A stretch of DNA of 64,000 bases from Marinobacter halodurans (GTDB taxonomy: Bacteria; Pseudomonadota; Gammaproteobacteria; Pseudomonadales; Oleiphilaceae), in the NCBI RefSeq assembly GCF_004327985.1, contig NZ_SJDL01000022.1, positions 21,075 to 85,074 on the forward strand, read 5' to 3'. Of the stretch, positions 23,907-33,269 are shown in pieces. Position numbers and translations under genes: made by a program. The notes beneath the pieces were generated by a model that was not told the DNA's origin, did not search any database, and saw only the letters and a program-made list of their open reading frames with translations. Positions within the stretch are counted from its first letter, which is position 1. Every line of letters begins with the position of its first letter.

Positions 23907-25304
23907 TCATGCCCGTCGCCAACTCGTCCCTTCACGCGAATCGTCGAGGATGACGCCCTGCTCCGCCAGGGCATCCCGAATCCGATCGGCCTCGGCGAAA
24001 TCCCGGTTGCGGCGGGCTTCGGTGCGCGCCGCGATCTGCTGCTCAATCTCCTCCGCACTCGGTCCGTCACCGGGACCCGCCTGGAAATAGACTTCCGGAT
24101 CCTGCTGCAACAGCCCCAGCACGCCACCCAGACGCACCAACACGGCGGCCAGCCGTGCCGCTTCCTGCTCTTCGCCATCGCGCCGCAGACGGTTGATCTC
24201 GGAGGCCAGCGCGTGCAGGACCGTGTTGGCACCTGCCGTATTGAAGTCGTCATCCATGGCGGCCTGGAAGCGGGCATCGTAATCCGTTTGCGGCACGTCC
24301 GCCGCCGGAGCGACACCGCGCAAGGCATGATAGAGCCGCGTCAGCGCGTTGGAGGCTTCCGCCAGGTTTTCTTCGGAATAGTCCACCTGACTGCGATAGT
24401 GACTGGACACCAGGAAGTAGCGCACCACTTCCGCCGGATACTTCTCCAGGATCTCACGAATGGTGAAGAAGTTGCCCAAAGACTTGGACATCTTCTCCTT
24501 GTTCACCCGGACCGCGCCGGCATGCATCCAATAGTTCACGAACGGCTGGCCGGTGGCCGCTTCGGACTGGGCGATCTCGTTCTCATGATGCGGGAACAAC
24601 AGGTCCGGTCCGCCACCGTGGATGTCGAAAGTGTTACCCAGGCAGCAGGTCGACATGGCCGAGCATTCGATATGCCAACCGGGCCGACCGTCACCCCAGG
24701 GCGACGGCCAGCTCACCTCGCCGGGTTTGGCCGCCTTCCACAGCGCGAAGTCCGCCGGGCTACGCTTGACCTCGGACACATCCACACGGGCACCGGCAAT
24801 CAGGTCATCCAGCTTCTTCTTGGACAGCTTGCCGTAACCGTTGAACTGCTCAACCGCGAAGTACACATCACCATTGTCCGCCGCATAGGCAAAGCCCTTC
24901 TCGATCAGGGTCCGGATCATCCGCAGCATGTCATCCATATGGCCCGTGGCCCGCGGTTCCCGGTCAGGCGCGATCACGCCCAGCGCCCGCTCGTCCTCGT
25001 GCATGGCATCGATCATGCGCTCGGTCAGCGCCGTGAACGCCTCACCGTTCTCATCCGCCCGCCGCAGGATCTTGTCATCCACATCGGTGATGTTGCGCAC
25101 GTAGGTGACGTCGTAACCGCTGTGGCGCAGATACCGGGTGATCACGTCGAACGCCACCAGCACCCGGGCGTGCCCCAGATGGCAGAAGTCGTAAACCGTC
25201 ATGCCACAGACGTACATGCGAACCTTGCCCGGCTCCAGCGTCTTCAGGGGTTCCTTTTTCTGCGTCAGGGTGTTGTAGAGTTGAATCACGGTATTCGGGT
25301 CCAA
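23907..25304 (-). CDS. cysS: Cysteinyl-tRNA synthetase
   Basis: Charges tRNA-Cys. The 465 residues show the class I signatures: HLGH at 42-45 (the HIGH motif), Cys33 as one zinc ligand, the WHIECSAM segment with further zinc ligands, and KMSKS followed by LGN near residue 270. The C-terminal DALR-type helical domain includes YHALRGVA and [16 protein letters not shown]. It lies 26 bases after glnS, so the two form a glnS-cysS transcript. Confidence 0.98.
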   Translation of the reverse strand: MDPNTVIQLYNTLTQKKEPLKTLEPGKVRMYVCGMTVYDFCHLGHARVLVAFDVITRYLRHSGYDVTYVRNITDVDDKILRRADENGEAFTALTERMIDAMHEDERALGVIAPDREPRATGHMDDMLRMIRTLIEKGFAYAADNGDVYFAVEQFNGYGKLSKKKLDDLIAGARVDVSEVKRSPADFALWKAAKPGEVSWPSPWGDGRPGWHIECSAMSTCCLGNTFDIHGGGPDLLFPHHENEIAQSEAATGQPFVNYWMHAGAVRVNKEKMSKSLGNFFTIREILEKYPAEVVRYFLVSSHYRSQVDYSEENLAEASNALTRLYHALRGVAPAADVPQTDYDARFQAAMDDDFNTAGANTVLHALASEINRLRRDGEEQEAARLAAVLVRLGGVLGLLQQDPEVYFQAGPGDGPSAEEIEQQIAARTEARRNRDFAEADRIRDALAEQGVILDDSREGTSWRRA

Positions 25305-25330
25305 AAAAGTGGGTTCAGTACGATCACGGT

Positions 25331-27007
25331 TTACTTGTTGGCTTTCGCCCAGGAATCACGCAGGGTCACGGTCCGGTTGAATGCCGGACGCCCGTCACGG
25401 GAACGCTGCCCGTCCAGGAAGAAATACCCTTCACGCTCGAACTGGTAGGGAATATCGCTACGCGGTTCCGCCAGGCTCTTTTCAACGCGCACGTTTTCCT
25501 TGACGACCAGGTTCTCGTTATTGATGTGCGTCACGAAATCCACGTCTTTGTCACTGTCCGGCGCCTCGTGGTTGAACAGACGATCGTACAGATAGACATC
25601 CGCCTCGATGCTTTCTTCGGCGGAGACCCAGTGGATCACGCCGTTGGGCTTATAGCCGTCCGGGTTCACGCCCAATGTGGCCGGGTCGTATTCGCAGCGC
25701 AGCTCAACGATCTCGCCACTGTCGTCACGGACGATCTCGCGACAGGTCATCACATAACCGCCGCGTAGGCGGACCGCCTGATCCGGCGCCAACCGCTTCC
25801 ACTTGCGCGGCGGCTCCTCGGCGAAATCCTCGCGGTCGATGTAAAGGGTACGCGTCCACGGTGCCTCACGGGTGCCCATGTCCGGATCCTGCGGATGCAC
25901 CGGCAGGGTCAGGGTTTCGGACTGGCCTTCCGGGTAGTTGGTCAGTGTCACCTTGAGCGGGCGCATCACGCACATGGCTCGCGGGGCGCGGGCGTTCAGG
26001 TCTTCGCGGATGGCGTGCTCCAGCATGCCCATGTCCACGATGCCGCCGGCTTTGTTCACACCGATCATGTCGCAGAAATTGCGCAGGGACCGGGGGGTGT
26101 AGCCGCGACGACGCATACCGGAAATGGTCGGCATGCGCGGGTCGTCCCAGGATTCCACAAAGCCTTCGTCCACCAGGCGCTTGAGTTTGCGCTTGCTGGT
26201 GATCGTGTAGTTGAGGTTCAGTCGGGCAAACTCGATCTGACGCGGCTTGCACGGCGCAGAAATATTATCGATCACCCAGTCGTACAGCGGGCGATGGTCC
26301 TCAAATTCCAGCGTACACAGTGAGTGGGTCACCCCTTCCATCGCGTCGGAAATCGGATGGGTGAAGTCGTACATCGGATAGATGCACCACTTGTCACCGG
26401 TCTGGTGGTGCGACGCAAAGCGAATGCGGTAGAGGATCGGATCACGCAGGTTGATGTTCGGCGACGCCATATCGATTTTGGCGCGCAGTACCAGCGAGCC
26501 GCCGTCGTGCTTGCCTTCACGCATCTCGCGGAACAGACGCAGGTTCTCCTCCACCGGACGGTCGCGATACGGGCTGTTACGGCCCGGCTCGGTCAGCGTC
26601 CCGCGATACTCGGCCATCTCGTCCGCCGTCAGGGCGCAGACATAGGCCAGCCCTTTCTCGATCAGCTCCACCGCGAAGTCGTGGATGGCGTCGAAGTAGT
26701 CGGAGGCATAGCGAACCTCCCCGGCCCATTCGCAACCCAGCCAGCTCACGTCCCGGGTAATCGCGTCGATGTATTCCTGGGATTCCTTTTCCGGGTTGGT
26801 ATCGTCGAAGCGCAGGGTACAGTCGCCGTCGAACGTTTCGGCAATGCCGAAATTGAGGCAAATGGACTTGGCGTGGCCGATGTGCAGATATCCATTGGGC
26901 TCCGGCGGGAACCGGGTTACCACCTTGCCCTGATGCTGACCGCTGGCAATGCTTTCCTCGATCAGGTTCTGGATAAAGTTATTGGCTTTTCGGGATTCTG
27001 CGCTCAT
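25331..27007 (-). CDS. glnS: Glutaminyl-tRNA synthetase
   Basis: Charges tRNA-Gln directly, as in gammaproteobacteria. The 558 residues carry HIGH at 42-45 within [18 protein letters not shown], and the KMSKS equivalent is [10 protein letters not shown]. The specificity segment [21 protein letters not shown] region and the C-terminal beta-barrel domain are intact. It is upstream of cysS in the same direction and divergent from ppiB across a 182-base gap. Confidence 0.98.
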   Translation of the reverse strand: MSAESRKANNFIQNLIEESIASGQHQGKVVTRFPPEPNGYLHIGHAKSICLNFGIAETFDGDCTLRFDDTNPEKESQEYIDAITRDVSWLGCEWAGEVRYASDYFDAIHDFAVELIEKGLAYVCALTADEMAEYRGTLTEPGRNSPYRDRPVEENLRLFREMREGKHDGGSLVLRAKIDMASPNINLRDPILYRIRFASHHQTGDKWCIYPMYDFTHPISDAMEGVTHSLCTLEFEDHRPLYDWVIDNISAPCKPRQIEFARLNLNYTITSKRKLKRLVDEGFVESWDDPRMPTISGMRRRGYTPRSLRNFCDMIGVNKAGGIVDMGMLEHAIREDLNARAPRAMCVMRPLKVTLTNYPEGQSETLTLPVHPQDPDMGTREAPWTRTLYIDREDFAEEPPRKWKRLAPDQAVRLRGGYVMTCREIVRDDSGEIVELRCEYDPATLGVNPDGYKPNGVIHWVSAEESIEADVYLYDRLFNHEAPDSDKDVDFVTHINNENLVVKENVRVEKSLAEPRSDIPYQFEREGYFFLDGQRSRDGRPAFNRTVTLRDSWAKANK

Positions 27008-27189
27008 AGATACTCTGAATTGGTGGTCGATGGAAAACCGCTATTATACGCATAGATGAGGCCGTATCTCATGCATCCGGCGGCGCGAGCGCGTACAATT
27101 TACCTTAACTTTTTTTGACGATCCGGTTTCCGGGGAGCAGCGTGCCCGGAAATGAATGTTTTAACGCGAGACCAACACAGGAACCCCCG

Positions 27190-27699
27190 ATGATTCTGCT
27201 GAAAACCAACCACGGTGATATCAAGATCGAACTGGACCACGACAAGGCCCCGAAAACCGCCGCCAACTTTGAACAGTACGTGCGCGACGGCTTCTACGAC
27301 GGCCTGATCTTTCACCGTGTCATCAGCAACTTCATGGTTCAGGGCGGCGGCTTCGAACCGGGCATGGTCCCCCGCAAGACCCGTGAACCGATCCGGAACG
27401 AGGCCAACAACGGCCTGAGCAACATGATCGGCGCCGTCGCCATGGCGCGGACCATGGACCCGCACTCAGCGACCGCCCAGTTCTTCATCAACGTGGAGAA
27501 CAATGGCTTCCTCGACCACACGTCTGAAACAGCCGAAGGCTGGGGCTATTGCGTGTTCGGCAAGGTCGTTGAAGGCATGGATACGGTCAACAGCATTCGT
27601 GGTGTGCGCACGACCATGCGCCAGGGTCACCAGGACGTGCCGGCCGAGGACGTGGTGATCGAGTCTGCCGAAGTGCTGGAGGATGGAGGCGCGGCGTGA
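27190..27699 (+). CDS. ppiB: Cytoplasmic cyclophilin-type peptidyl-prolyl isomerase
   Basis: Speeds cis-trans isomerisation at prolines. The ATG at 27190 has AGGA seven bases upstream and starts [15 protein letters not shown] without a signal peptide, so the protein is cytoplasmic; 169 residues. The active-site segment [15 protein letters not shown] and the later [16 protein letters not shown] match cyclophilins. It shares GTGA with the next gene lpxH, as in other gammaproteobacteria where ppiB-lpxH is conserved. Confidence 0.97.
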   Translation: MILLKTNHGDIKIELDHDKAPKTAANFEQYVRDGFYDGLIFHRVISNFMVQGGGFEPGMVPRKTREPIRNEANNGLSNMIGAVAMARTMDPHSATAQFFINVENNGFLDHTSETAEGWGYCVFGKVVEGMDTVNSIRGVRTTMRQGHQDVPAEDVVIESAEVLEDGGAA

Positions 27700-28424
27700 C
27701 CACGTTCTTTATTTCGGATCTGCATCTCGAGGAGTCGCGTCGGGACATCACCGACGCCTTCCTCCACTTCCTGAAGGACAAGGCAGCCCACACCGAAGCC
27801 CTGTACATCCTGGGCGATTTCTTCGAGGCCTGGATCGGCGATGACGAGCATACTCCGCTGCAGGATGAAATCGCGACCGCCCTGAAGTCACTGACAGACG
27901 CCGGTGTCACGCTGTACCTGATGCACGGCAACAGGGACTTCCTGATTGGCGAGGACTACTGCGACCGGGTTGGCGGCACCCTGCTGGACGATCCCACTGT
28001 CGTCGATCTATACGGCACCCCCACCCTGCTCATGCACGGTGACAGCCTGTGTACCGCCGACGTGGAGTACCAGAAGTTCCGAGCCAACATGCGCAATCCG
28101 CAATGGCAGGCCATGTTCCTCAAACGCCCCCTCGCCGACCGCCAACTGGTGGCCCGGCAACTGCGGGAGATGAGCATGGCGAAAAACCAGGGCAAGCAAG
28201 AAGACATCATGGATGTGACGAAGGATGAAGTGGTCCGGGTGATGGAGGAGCATGGCGTGCAGCGCCTGATCCACGGACATACTCACCGCCCGGCCGTCCA
28301 TGACCTGGAAGCGAACGGCGAACCGGCCCAGCGTTTTGTGTTGGGCGACTGGGATACCCATGTCTGGTGGATTGAAGTGGGCCCGGAACAGGCGCCGGAA
28401 CTCAAGAAGGAAGCCTTCCGCTGA
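27696..28424 (+). CDS. lpxH: UDP-2,3-diacylglucosamine pyrophosphatase
   Basis: Makes lipid X from UDP-2,3-diacylglucosamine in lipid A synthesis, at the inner membrane face. The 242 residues are a calcineurin-like metallophosphoesterase with Asp8 and His10 (SDLHL), Asp41 (LGDFFEAW), Asn79 (GNRD), HGD near residue 115 and the final HGHTHRP. The GTG start overlaps the ppiB stop by four bases, so translation is coupled. A strong terminator follows. Confidence 0.97.
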   Translation: MTTFFISDLHLEESRRDITDAFLHFLKDKAAHTEALYILGDFFEAWIGDDEHTPLQDEIATALKSLTDAGVTLYLMHGNRDFLIGEDYCDRVGGTLLDDPTVVDLYGTPTLLMHGDSLCTADVEYQKFRANMRNPQWQAMFLKRPLADRQLVARQLREMSMAKNQGKQEDIMDVTKDEVVRVMEEHGVQRLIHGHTHRPAVHDLEANGEPAQRFVLGDWDTHVWWIEVGPEQAPELKKEAFR

Positions 28425-28444
28425 CCTCACCCTCAAGCAGGCAC

Positions 28445-28473
28445 AAAAAAGGGACCGCGAAGGTCCCTTTTTT
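28445..28473. terminator. Bidirectional terminator between lpxH and fpr
   Basis: GGGACC (28451-28456) pairs with GGTCCC (28462-28467), flanked by six A and six T. It serves the convergent lpxH and fpr genes. Confidence 0.92.
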
Positions 28474-28501
28474 ATTGAGCCTGACTCGAGTCATCGGCGC
28501 A

Positions 28502-29272
28502 TTAACGCTCCACGAAGGCGCGTTCGATCACGTAATGACCCAGATCGCCGTGACGTGCTTCCTCAAAGCCCTGGGCGTCGAGGATGGCGCAGGTATCCTT
28601 GAGCATGCTCGGGCTGCCACAGATCATGAAGCGGTCGTCTTCCTTGTTGAACGCCGGCAGACCCAGGTCGTCCATCAGCTTGCCGCTTTCCATCAGATCG
28701 GTGAGACGACCCTGGTTGCGGAATTCCTCACGGGTCACGGTCGGATAGTACAGCAGTTTGCCCTGTACCATCTCACCGAAGTACTCGTTCTCCGGGAGAC
28801 CGCTGATTTCGTCCTGGTAGGCCAGCTCAGACTTGTAACGCACGCCGTGAGTCAGGATCACCTTGTCGAAACGCTCGTAGACTTCCGGATCCTTGATGAT
28901 GCTCAGGAACGGCGCCAAACCGGTACCGGTGCTGATCAGGTACAGGTTGCGACCCGGCAGCAGGTGGTCGACCACCAGCGTGCCCGTCGGCTTGCGGCTC
29001 ACCAGGATCTCGTCACCCACCTGGATTTTCTGCAACTTGGAGGTCAGCGGGCCGTCCGGCACCTTGATGGAGAAGAACTCCAGTTCCTCTTCATAGTTGG
29101 CGCTGGCGATGCTGTAGGCGCGCATCAGGGGCTTACCCTCCTGCTCCAGACCAATCATGATGAAATGACCGTTCTTGAAGCGGAAACCGGGGTCCCGGCT
29201 GGTCGTAAAGCTGAACAGCGTGTCGTTCCAGTGGCGAACGCTGGTGACAGTTTCGCGATTCATATTGCTCAT
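28502..29272 (-). CDS. fpr: Ferredoxin/flavodoxin-NADP+ reductase
   Basis: A FAD enzyme moving electrons between NADPH and ferredoxin or flavodoxin. At 256 residues it is the bacterial subclass of plant-type reductases. The FAD-binding RAYSIASANYEE, the nucleotide site ISTGTGLAPFLSI and the C-terminal GDLGHYVIERAFVER are typical; the end beyond the last aromatic residue resembles pseudomonad FprA. AGGAA is nine bases upstream of the ATG at 29272. It is divergent from a LysR regulator of the FinR type, which in Pseudomonas controls fpr under redox stress. Confidence 0.95.
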   Translation of the reverse strand: MSNMNRETVTSVRHWNDTLFSFTTSRDPGFRFKNGHFIMIGLEQEGKPLMRAYSIASANYEEELEFFSIKVPDGPLTSKLQKIQVGDEILVSRKPTGTLVVDHLLPGRNLYLISTGTGLAPFLSIIKDPEVYERFDKVILTHGVRYKSELAYQDEISGLPENEYFGEMVQGKLLYYPTVTREEFRNQGRLTDLMESGKLMDDLGLPAFNKEDDRFMICGSPSMLKDTCAILDAQGFEEARHGDLGHYVIERAFVER

Positions 29273-29403
29273 AACGATCTATTCCTGAAGCAGCTGTATC
29301 TGTGTTGGGCGTTTGTACGCCTGAAAGTTGAGCACAGCTTACCGCAGGAGTAACCTATCGACAAAATGGGATATTTTCATAACCTTATTCGGAAATACCG
29401 ATA

Positions 29404-30291
29404 ATGAGATACACCTTCCGCCAACTGGAAATTTTTCTGGCGGCTGCCAACACCCAGAACATCACGCGGGCCGCGGAATCACTGGCCATGTCGCAGTCCG
29501 CAGCCAGTAGTGCACTCAAGGAGCTGGAATCCCAGTTCGATATCCAGCTGTTCGATCGTATCGGAAAACGCTTACAACTGAACGAGTTGGGAAGACTGTT
29601 CCGGCCTCAGGTCGAGGCATTGCTGGCCCGCGGCCGTGAACTGGAACTGGCGCTGGATCAGCACACCGAAGTCGGCGCCCTGAAGGTCGGCGCCACACTG
29701 ACCATCGGCAACTACCTGGCCGTCGGCGTCATGGCCCGTTACATGCGCGCCCAGCCCCACGCCAAGGTGTCGCTGGAAGTCGCCAACACCAGCACCGTCG
29801 CCCGCCGCGTGAAGGATTTCGAGCTGGATATCGGGCTAATCGAGGGGGAACTGCAGTCGGACGACCTGGAAGTCATTCCCTGGCGCGCTGACGAACTGGT
29901 GGTGTTCTGTTCGCCGGAACACCCGCTCGCCGACCGGGCGACACTAACGGACGACGATCTGGTCCAGGCCACCTGGGTTATGCGGGAACTCGGCTCCGGT
30001 ACCCGACAGACCTTCGAGCGCGGCATGCACGGCATCCTGCCAGACCTAAACATCCTGCTGGAACTGGAGCACACCGAAGCGATCAAGCGGGCGGTGGAGG
30101 CCAATCTCGGTATTGGCTGCCTGTCTCAGGTTTGCCTGGCGGATGCCTTCCGGCGGGGCAGCCTGGTGCCACTGACCGTGCCGGAATACCGTAATTTTGA
30201 CCGCCAGTTCTACTTTATCCTGCACAAGCAGAAGTATCGAAGCGCGGGAATCGATCGCTGGATGAGCCTGTGTCGTGAGCTGGATTCATGA
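29404..30291 (+). CDS. finR: LysR-family regulator, FinR-like
   Basis: A LysR-type transcription factor of 295 residues with the N-terminal winged helix-turn-helix (MRYTFRQLEIFLAAANTQNITRAAESLAMSQSAASSALKELE spread over 1-42) and a periplasmic-binding-like effector domain. It is divergent from fpr with a 131-base shared promoter region, the same arrangement as finR/fpr in Pseudomonas putida, where FinR activates fpr during superoxide stress. The name is therefore from context plus family. No strong ribosome site is seen before the ATG. The frame stays open for about 59 codons beyond the TGA, but that stretch does not resemble LysR sequence. Confidence 0.85.
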   Translation: MRYTFRQLEIFLAAANTQNITRAAESLAMSQSAASSALKELESQFDIQLFDRIGKRLQLNELGRLFRPQVEALLARGRELELALDQHTEVGALKVGATLTIGNYLAVGVMARYMRAQPHAKVSLEVANTSTVARRVKDFELDIGLIEGELQSDDLEVIPWRADELVVFCSPEHPLADRATLTDDDLVQATWVMRELGSGTRQTFERGMHGILPDLNILLELEHTEAIKRAVEANLGIGCLSQVCLADAFRRGSLVPLTVPEYRNFDRQFYFILHKQKYRSAGIDRWMSLCRELDS

Positions 30292-30655
30292 GGCGATTGC
30301 CGAGAGCTCAGCCCGCCGCTCCCGGCCGCCGGCGTCATTCGGGACGGCATCTTCGGATACCCTACCACCCTCGCTGTCGGCAGGGCGCTGGATAACGCCC
30401 CCGACAGTCAGCGCCGGGTGGTTGACTGGGCGAGGGCTCAGACACCGGGCATGACGACGGCCTGGTAGACGTGTTCATATATACAATGAAAGGGCACTGT
30501 CACTTTTCAATGTGATAAATATTTTACAAGCGCCCCGTCTCAAGACATTTCAAATTCTATAAGCAGAACTCGCCTTTAGACTTTATAGAATGCGTGACCC
30601 GGGGCGCCTAAAGAAAAAGAACAGGCTGCGCCAGAAGAACGACGATTCGGAATGG
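30292..30655. other. 364-base non-coding gap with a long hairpin and an interrupted palindrome
   Basis: It lies between the convergent ends of finR and the hybrid kinase. A nested hairpin spans 30365-30421: CCACCC/GGGTGG outside, CTGTCGG (30374-30380) with CCGACAG (30401-30407), and GGGCG (30383-30387) with CGCCC (30396-30400); no T tract follows. Farther right the DNA turns AT-rich and ATTCTATAA (30554-30562) is mirrored by TTATAGAAT (30583-30591), with 20 bases between. No terminator with a T tract is seen for either gene. The palindrome may be a protein-binding site; no gene starts beside it. Confidence 0.55.
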
Positions 30656-32653
30656 TCAGTCCCTTTCGAAACTTTCCAGCCATTCCACCAACGGCCCGAA
30701 CTGGTAGGCGCGAACCATGGACTGAACCTTGTCGACGAACACCGTCATTCCGGGCTCAGGCTTGATCGCTTCCAACTGCTTGCGCAAACCCAGGACATCA
30801 TGCTGTCGGGCACAATCCTTCAGGGATTGCATGATCTCCCTTTCAGGGAGAACCAGCGATGTCGTCACCGGCCCTGACGATGCAAGGTCAGCGGCTGCCT
30901 GTTCCCCCTCGTACCGCCAGATAACCGGCAGTGTTTCAGCCAAGGCAGTGAGAAGCGCCTCTTCGGCGATCGGTTTGAACAATATGTCACGGAAGCCCGA
31001 GGCATGACCCCTTTCCACAGCTTCCGGTTGTGCCGAGGCCGTCATGGCGATAACCGGAAGCTCGGCATCGGAATAGCGTTGGCGGATGGCCGCAAGTACC
31101 TCATAGCCATCCTGTTCGGGCATCAATAGATCCAGAAGCACGAGGTCTACGGTGTCACTCGCCAGCACCTCCAGCGCCCGGGCCCCGCCGTCGGCATCAC
31201 TGACCCGGAAGCCGAAACCCGCCAATCGCTGGTGAATCACATCACGATTGAGGGCATTGTCGTCCACTGACAGGATGTGCAATTCAGGCCCGTCATAACC
31301 GATCACATTCCCTTTGGCCGGCAACTCCTGCTCCGAAGCCTCAATCACAACCGGCAAAGTCAGATCGAACCAGAAGCGGCTACCCTCACCCACCCTGCTT
31401 TCAACCCGCAGCTTCGCCCCCATCAGGCCGAGCAGGTTGCTGCTGATCGCCAAGCCGAGCCCCGACCCCTCGGCACTGGCCTCGGAGCTTTCAAGTTGAT
31501 GGAAAGGAAGAAAGATCTCTCCCAGCTTGTTGCCGGGAATACCCGGGCCGGTATCGGCGATCTCGAATCGAACCCTCGAGCTCCCCAATTCCGCCTGCTG
31601 TGTAAGCCGGAAGACCCTGAATGTGACCCCACCCTTGCGGGTAAACTTCACAGCATTATTGAGCAGGTTCAACAGGACCTGTCGCAACCGCTTATCATCG
31701 CAGTTAACGACCTGGGGGAGGTTTTCCTGGAATTCATGATGGAAGCCGATATCCTTGAGACGGGCGCGAATCAACGTCATTTCCACCAGCGTCCCCAGAA
31801 ACTCCTCCAGGGAGACCTCCCTTTCGATCAGTTGCACCTTATCGGATTCGACACGTGAAAAGTCCAGGATATCGTTGATCATCAGCAACAGGTGCTCGGC
31901 GCTGCGGTCAATGGTACTGATACCCTGGCCGTAGCCCCTCATCAGTTCCTGATTGCGTTTGAACAACTGGGTGTAGCCGAGTATTGCATTCAGCGGTGTG
32001 CGCAGTTCGTGACTGACGTTGGCCAGGAACCGGGTCTTTGCCCGATCCGACACTTCAACCAGCTCCTTGGCTCTCTGCAACCGGAAGTACAGCACCAACA
32101 CAATGACCCAGACGCCAATAAACACCACCAGCGCCACGCTCATTTCGGTGTAGAGCCGATGCTTCATGTTGCTGGCCAAATGCCGGTAGTAGGCATCGGT
32201 CACCCAGAAGGTGGCAATACCAAACACGTTGCTCCTGTCGTCGATAAGCGGAACCTCCACCTTGTAACAGGTTTTGCAATCCCGCTCACCGGTGGAGATA
32301 TCCAGGCTGCCGCTAGGCCTTTCGAGCAGATCGTAGTCGAACGTCAAATCGACATCTTTGAACAAGGGCTCCTTCACCGCCGGATCAACAATCAGAAGCA
32401 GTTCCTGCAACTTGGTGTCCAGCGCTCTCCTCTGCACCGCACCTTTGGTACGCTCAAGAATATCTGCCAACGGCGTGGCCTGGGCATTCGCCAGCACTTC
32501 CGCATGGGTTTGCGCCGCCTGAGCCAAGCGGGGCTGCAAGACGCCTGACCAGTAACGACCTACCGACCAGAGAAACGTCAGCATGACCGCCAGAAAGACC
32601 GCAGAGATTCCAATGACCGGCGCCATCCGGTGGCGATAGAGGGTGTTATTCAT
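30656..32653 (-). CDS. Membrane-bound hybrid sensor histidine kinase
   Basis: A 665-residue hybrid kinase. Membrane helices lie at about 13-32 and 172-190, enclosing a ~140-residue periplasmic sensor with a CKTC motif (Cys126, Cys129). There is no HAMP domain; a short linker leads to HisKA with the phospho-acceptor His215 (FLANVSHELRTPLNAILG). The ATPase has NAVKFT, DTGPGIP and GSGLGLAI. A receiver domain (about 458-575) has the acceptor Asp508 (LLLDLLMPE) and Lys560, and an ~85-residue helical tail follows. The ATG at 32653 overlaps the stop of the YfiR-like gene and has GAGGATCT upstream. It is last in an operon with a YfiR-like protein, a TonB-dependent receptor and a GGDEF regulator, so it likely reads a periplasmic signal linked to them. 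The ligand is unknown. Confidence 0.9.
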   Translation of the reverse strand: MNNTLYRHRMAPVIGISAVFLAVMLTFLWSVGRYWSGVLQPRLAQAAQTHAEVLANAQATPLADILERTKGAVQRRALDTKLQELLLIVDPAVKEPLFKDVDLTFDYDLLERPSGSLDISTGERDCKTCYKVEVPLIDDRSNVFGIATFWVTDAYYRHLASNMKHRLYTEMSVALVVFIGVWVIVLVLYFRLQRAKELVEVSDRAKTRFLANVSHELRTPLNAILGYTQLFKRNQELMRGYGQGISTIDRSAEHLLLMINDILDFSRVESDKVQLIEREVSLEEFLGTLVEMTLIRARLKDIGFHHEFQENLPQVVNCDDKRLRQVLLNLLNNAVKFTRKGGVTFRVFRLTQQAELGSSRVRFEIADTGPGIPGNKLGEIFLPFHQLESSEASAEGSGLGLAISSNLLGLMGAKLRVESRVGEGSRFWFDLTLPVVIEASEQELPAKGNVIGYDGPELHILSVDDNALNRDVIHQRLAGFGFRVSDADGGARALEVLASDTVDLVLLDLLMPEQDGYEVLAAIRQRYSDAELPVIAMTASAQPEAVERGHASGFRDILFKPIAEEALLTALAETLPVIWRYEGEQAAADLASSGPVTTSLVLPEREIMQSLKDCARQHDVLGLRKQLEAIKPEPGMTVFVDKVQSMVRAYQFGPLVEWLESFERD

Positions 32654-33242
32654 AGATCCTCGCCACTCGCAGATAGAATGACTTGATCGCAAGCCCGGTC
32701 TGTTCAAGCGCTTTCTGATTGATGTAGGGCCGTACCGATGCCTGTACGGACAAACCTCCCAGCACCCCTTTCTCCACATCGCCCTCGAAGGGAGAGAAAA
32801 GAATCACGCCCCCGTCAATGGACGAACGGATCAGTTGTTCCAATTCGCTATCCGTCAGGCGCTGGGAGATAAAGATACCCAGCGGCGGGTCGGTTTCTCC
32901 GGCGAGATAGGCATTGTAGGAAACACTCTCCACCCGGGTGCGGTGATCTCGAATGGATGCCAGCTTTTTCTGCAGCGTTTGAGCGTAACCTTCCGCCTCC
33001 AGGCGGTCGTCGGCGTAGAGCACATAGATGGGCAATTCGCCGTCTTCGTTCGCCTTTTTGTCCGCCTCCCGATCCGCCACCAACAAAGCGCCAAACAGGT
33101 TCAGCCCAACGGAGACACGCCGGTCACTGTAGGTGTCTGCCACCAGCGCATGGGCATTGGCAAATATCAACAACAGCAACAGGCAAAACCGGCAGGCCAC
33201 CCTTAGCACATATCGCTGTTTGCCGATCCCGCGCTTTCGCAT
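32646..33242 (-). CDS. Exported small protein, YfiR/DUF4154-like
   Basis: A 198-residue protein with an N-terminal signal sequence (ACRFCLLLLLIFANAHALVA) and a soluble periplasmic part. The end, PYINQKALEQTGLAIKSFYL, resembles the C-terminal strand-helix of YfiR (DUF4154) proteins, and the mid-region FGALLVADREADKKANEDGELPIYVL is compatible; the match is by eye only and moderate. YfiR in Pseudomonas is a periplasmic inhibitor of a membrane diguanylate cyclase. Here it lies 27 bases after the TonB receptor and overlaps the kinase start, so the likely partner is the kinase sensor domain. The start could also be 33254; neither has a strong ribosome site. Confidence 0.6.
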   Translation of the reverse strand: MRKRGIGKQRYVLRVACRFCLLLLLIFANAHALVADTYSDRRVSVGLNLFGALLVADREADKKANEDGELPIYVLYADDRLEAEGYAQTLQKKLASIRDHRTRVESVSYNAYLAGETDPPLGIFISQRLTDSELEQLIRSSIDGGVILFSPFEGDVEKGVLGGLSVQASVRPYINQKALEQTGLAIKSFYLRVARIYE

Positions 33243-33269
33243 GCTGGCTACCATACGGCTAGTGCATGG

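Noticed and set aside
30292..30470. Finishing finR by read-through of its TGA into the ~59 open codons beyond
   Set aside because: The 295-residue protein is already full length for LysR regulators and the extension matches no part of the family.
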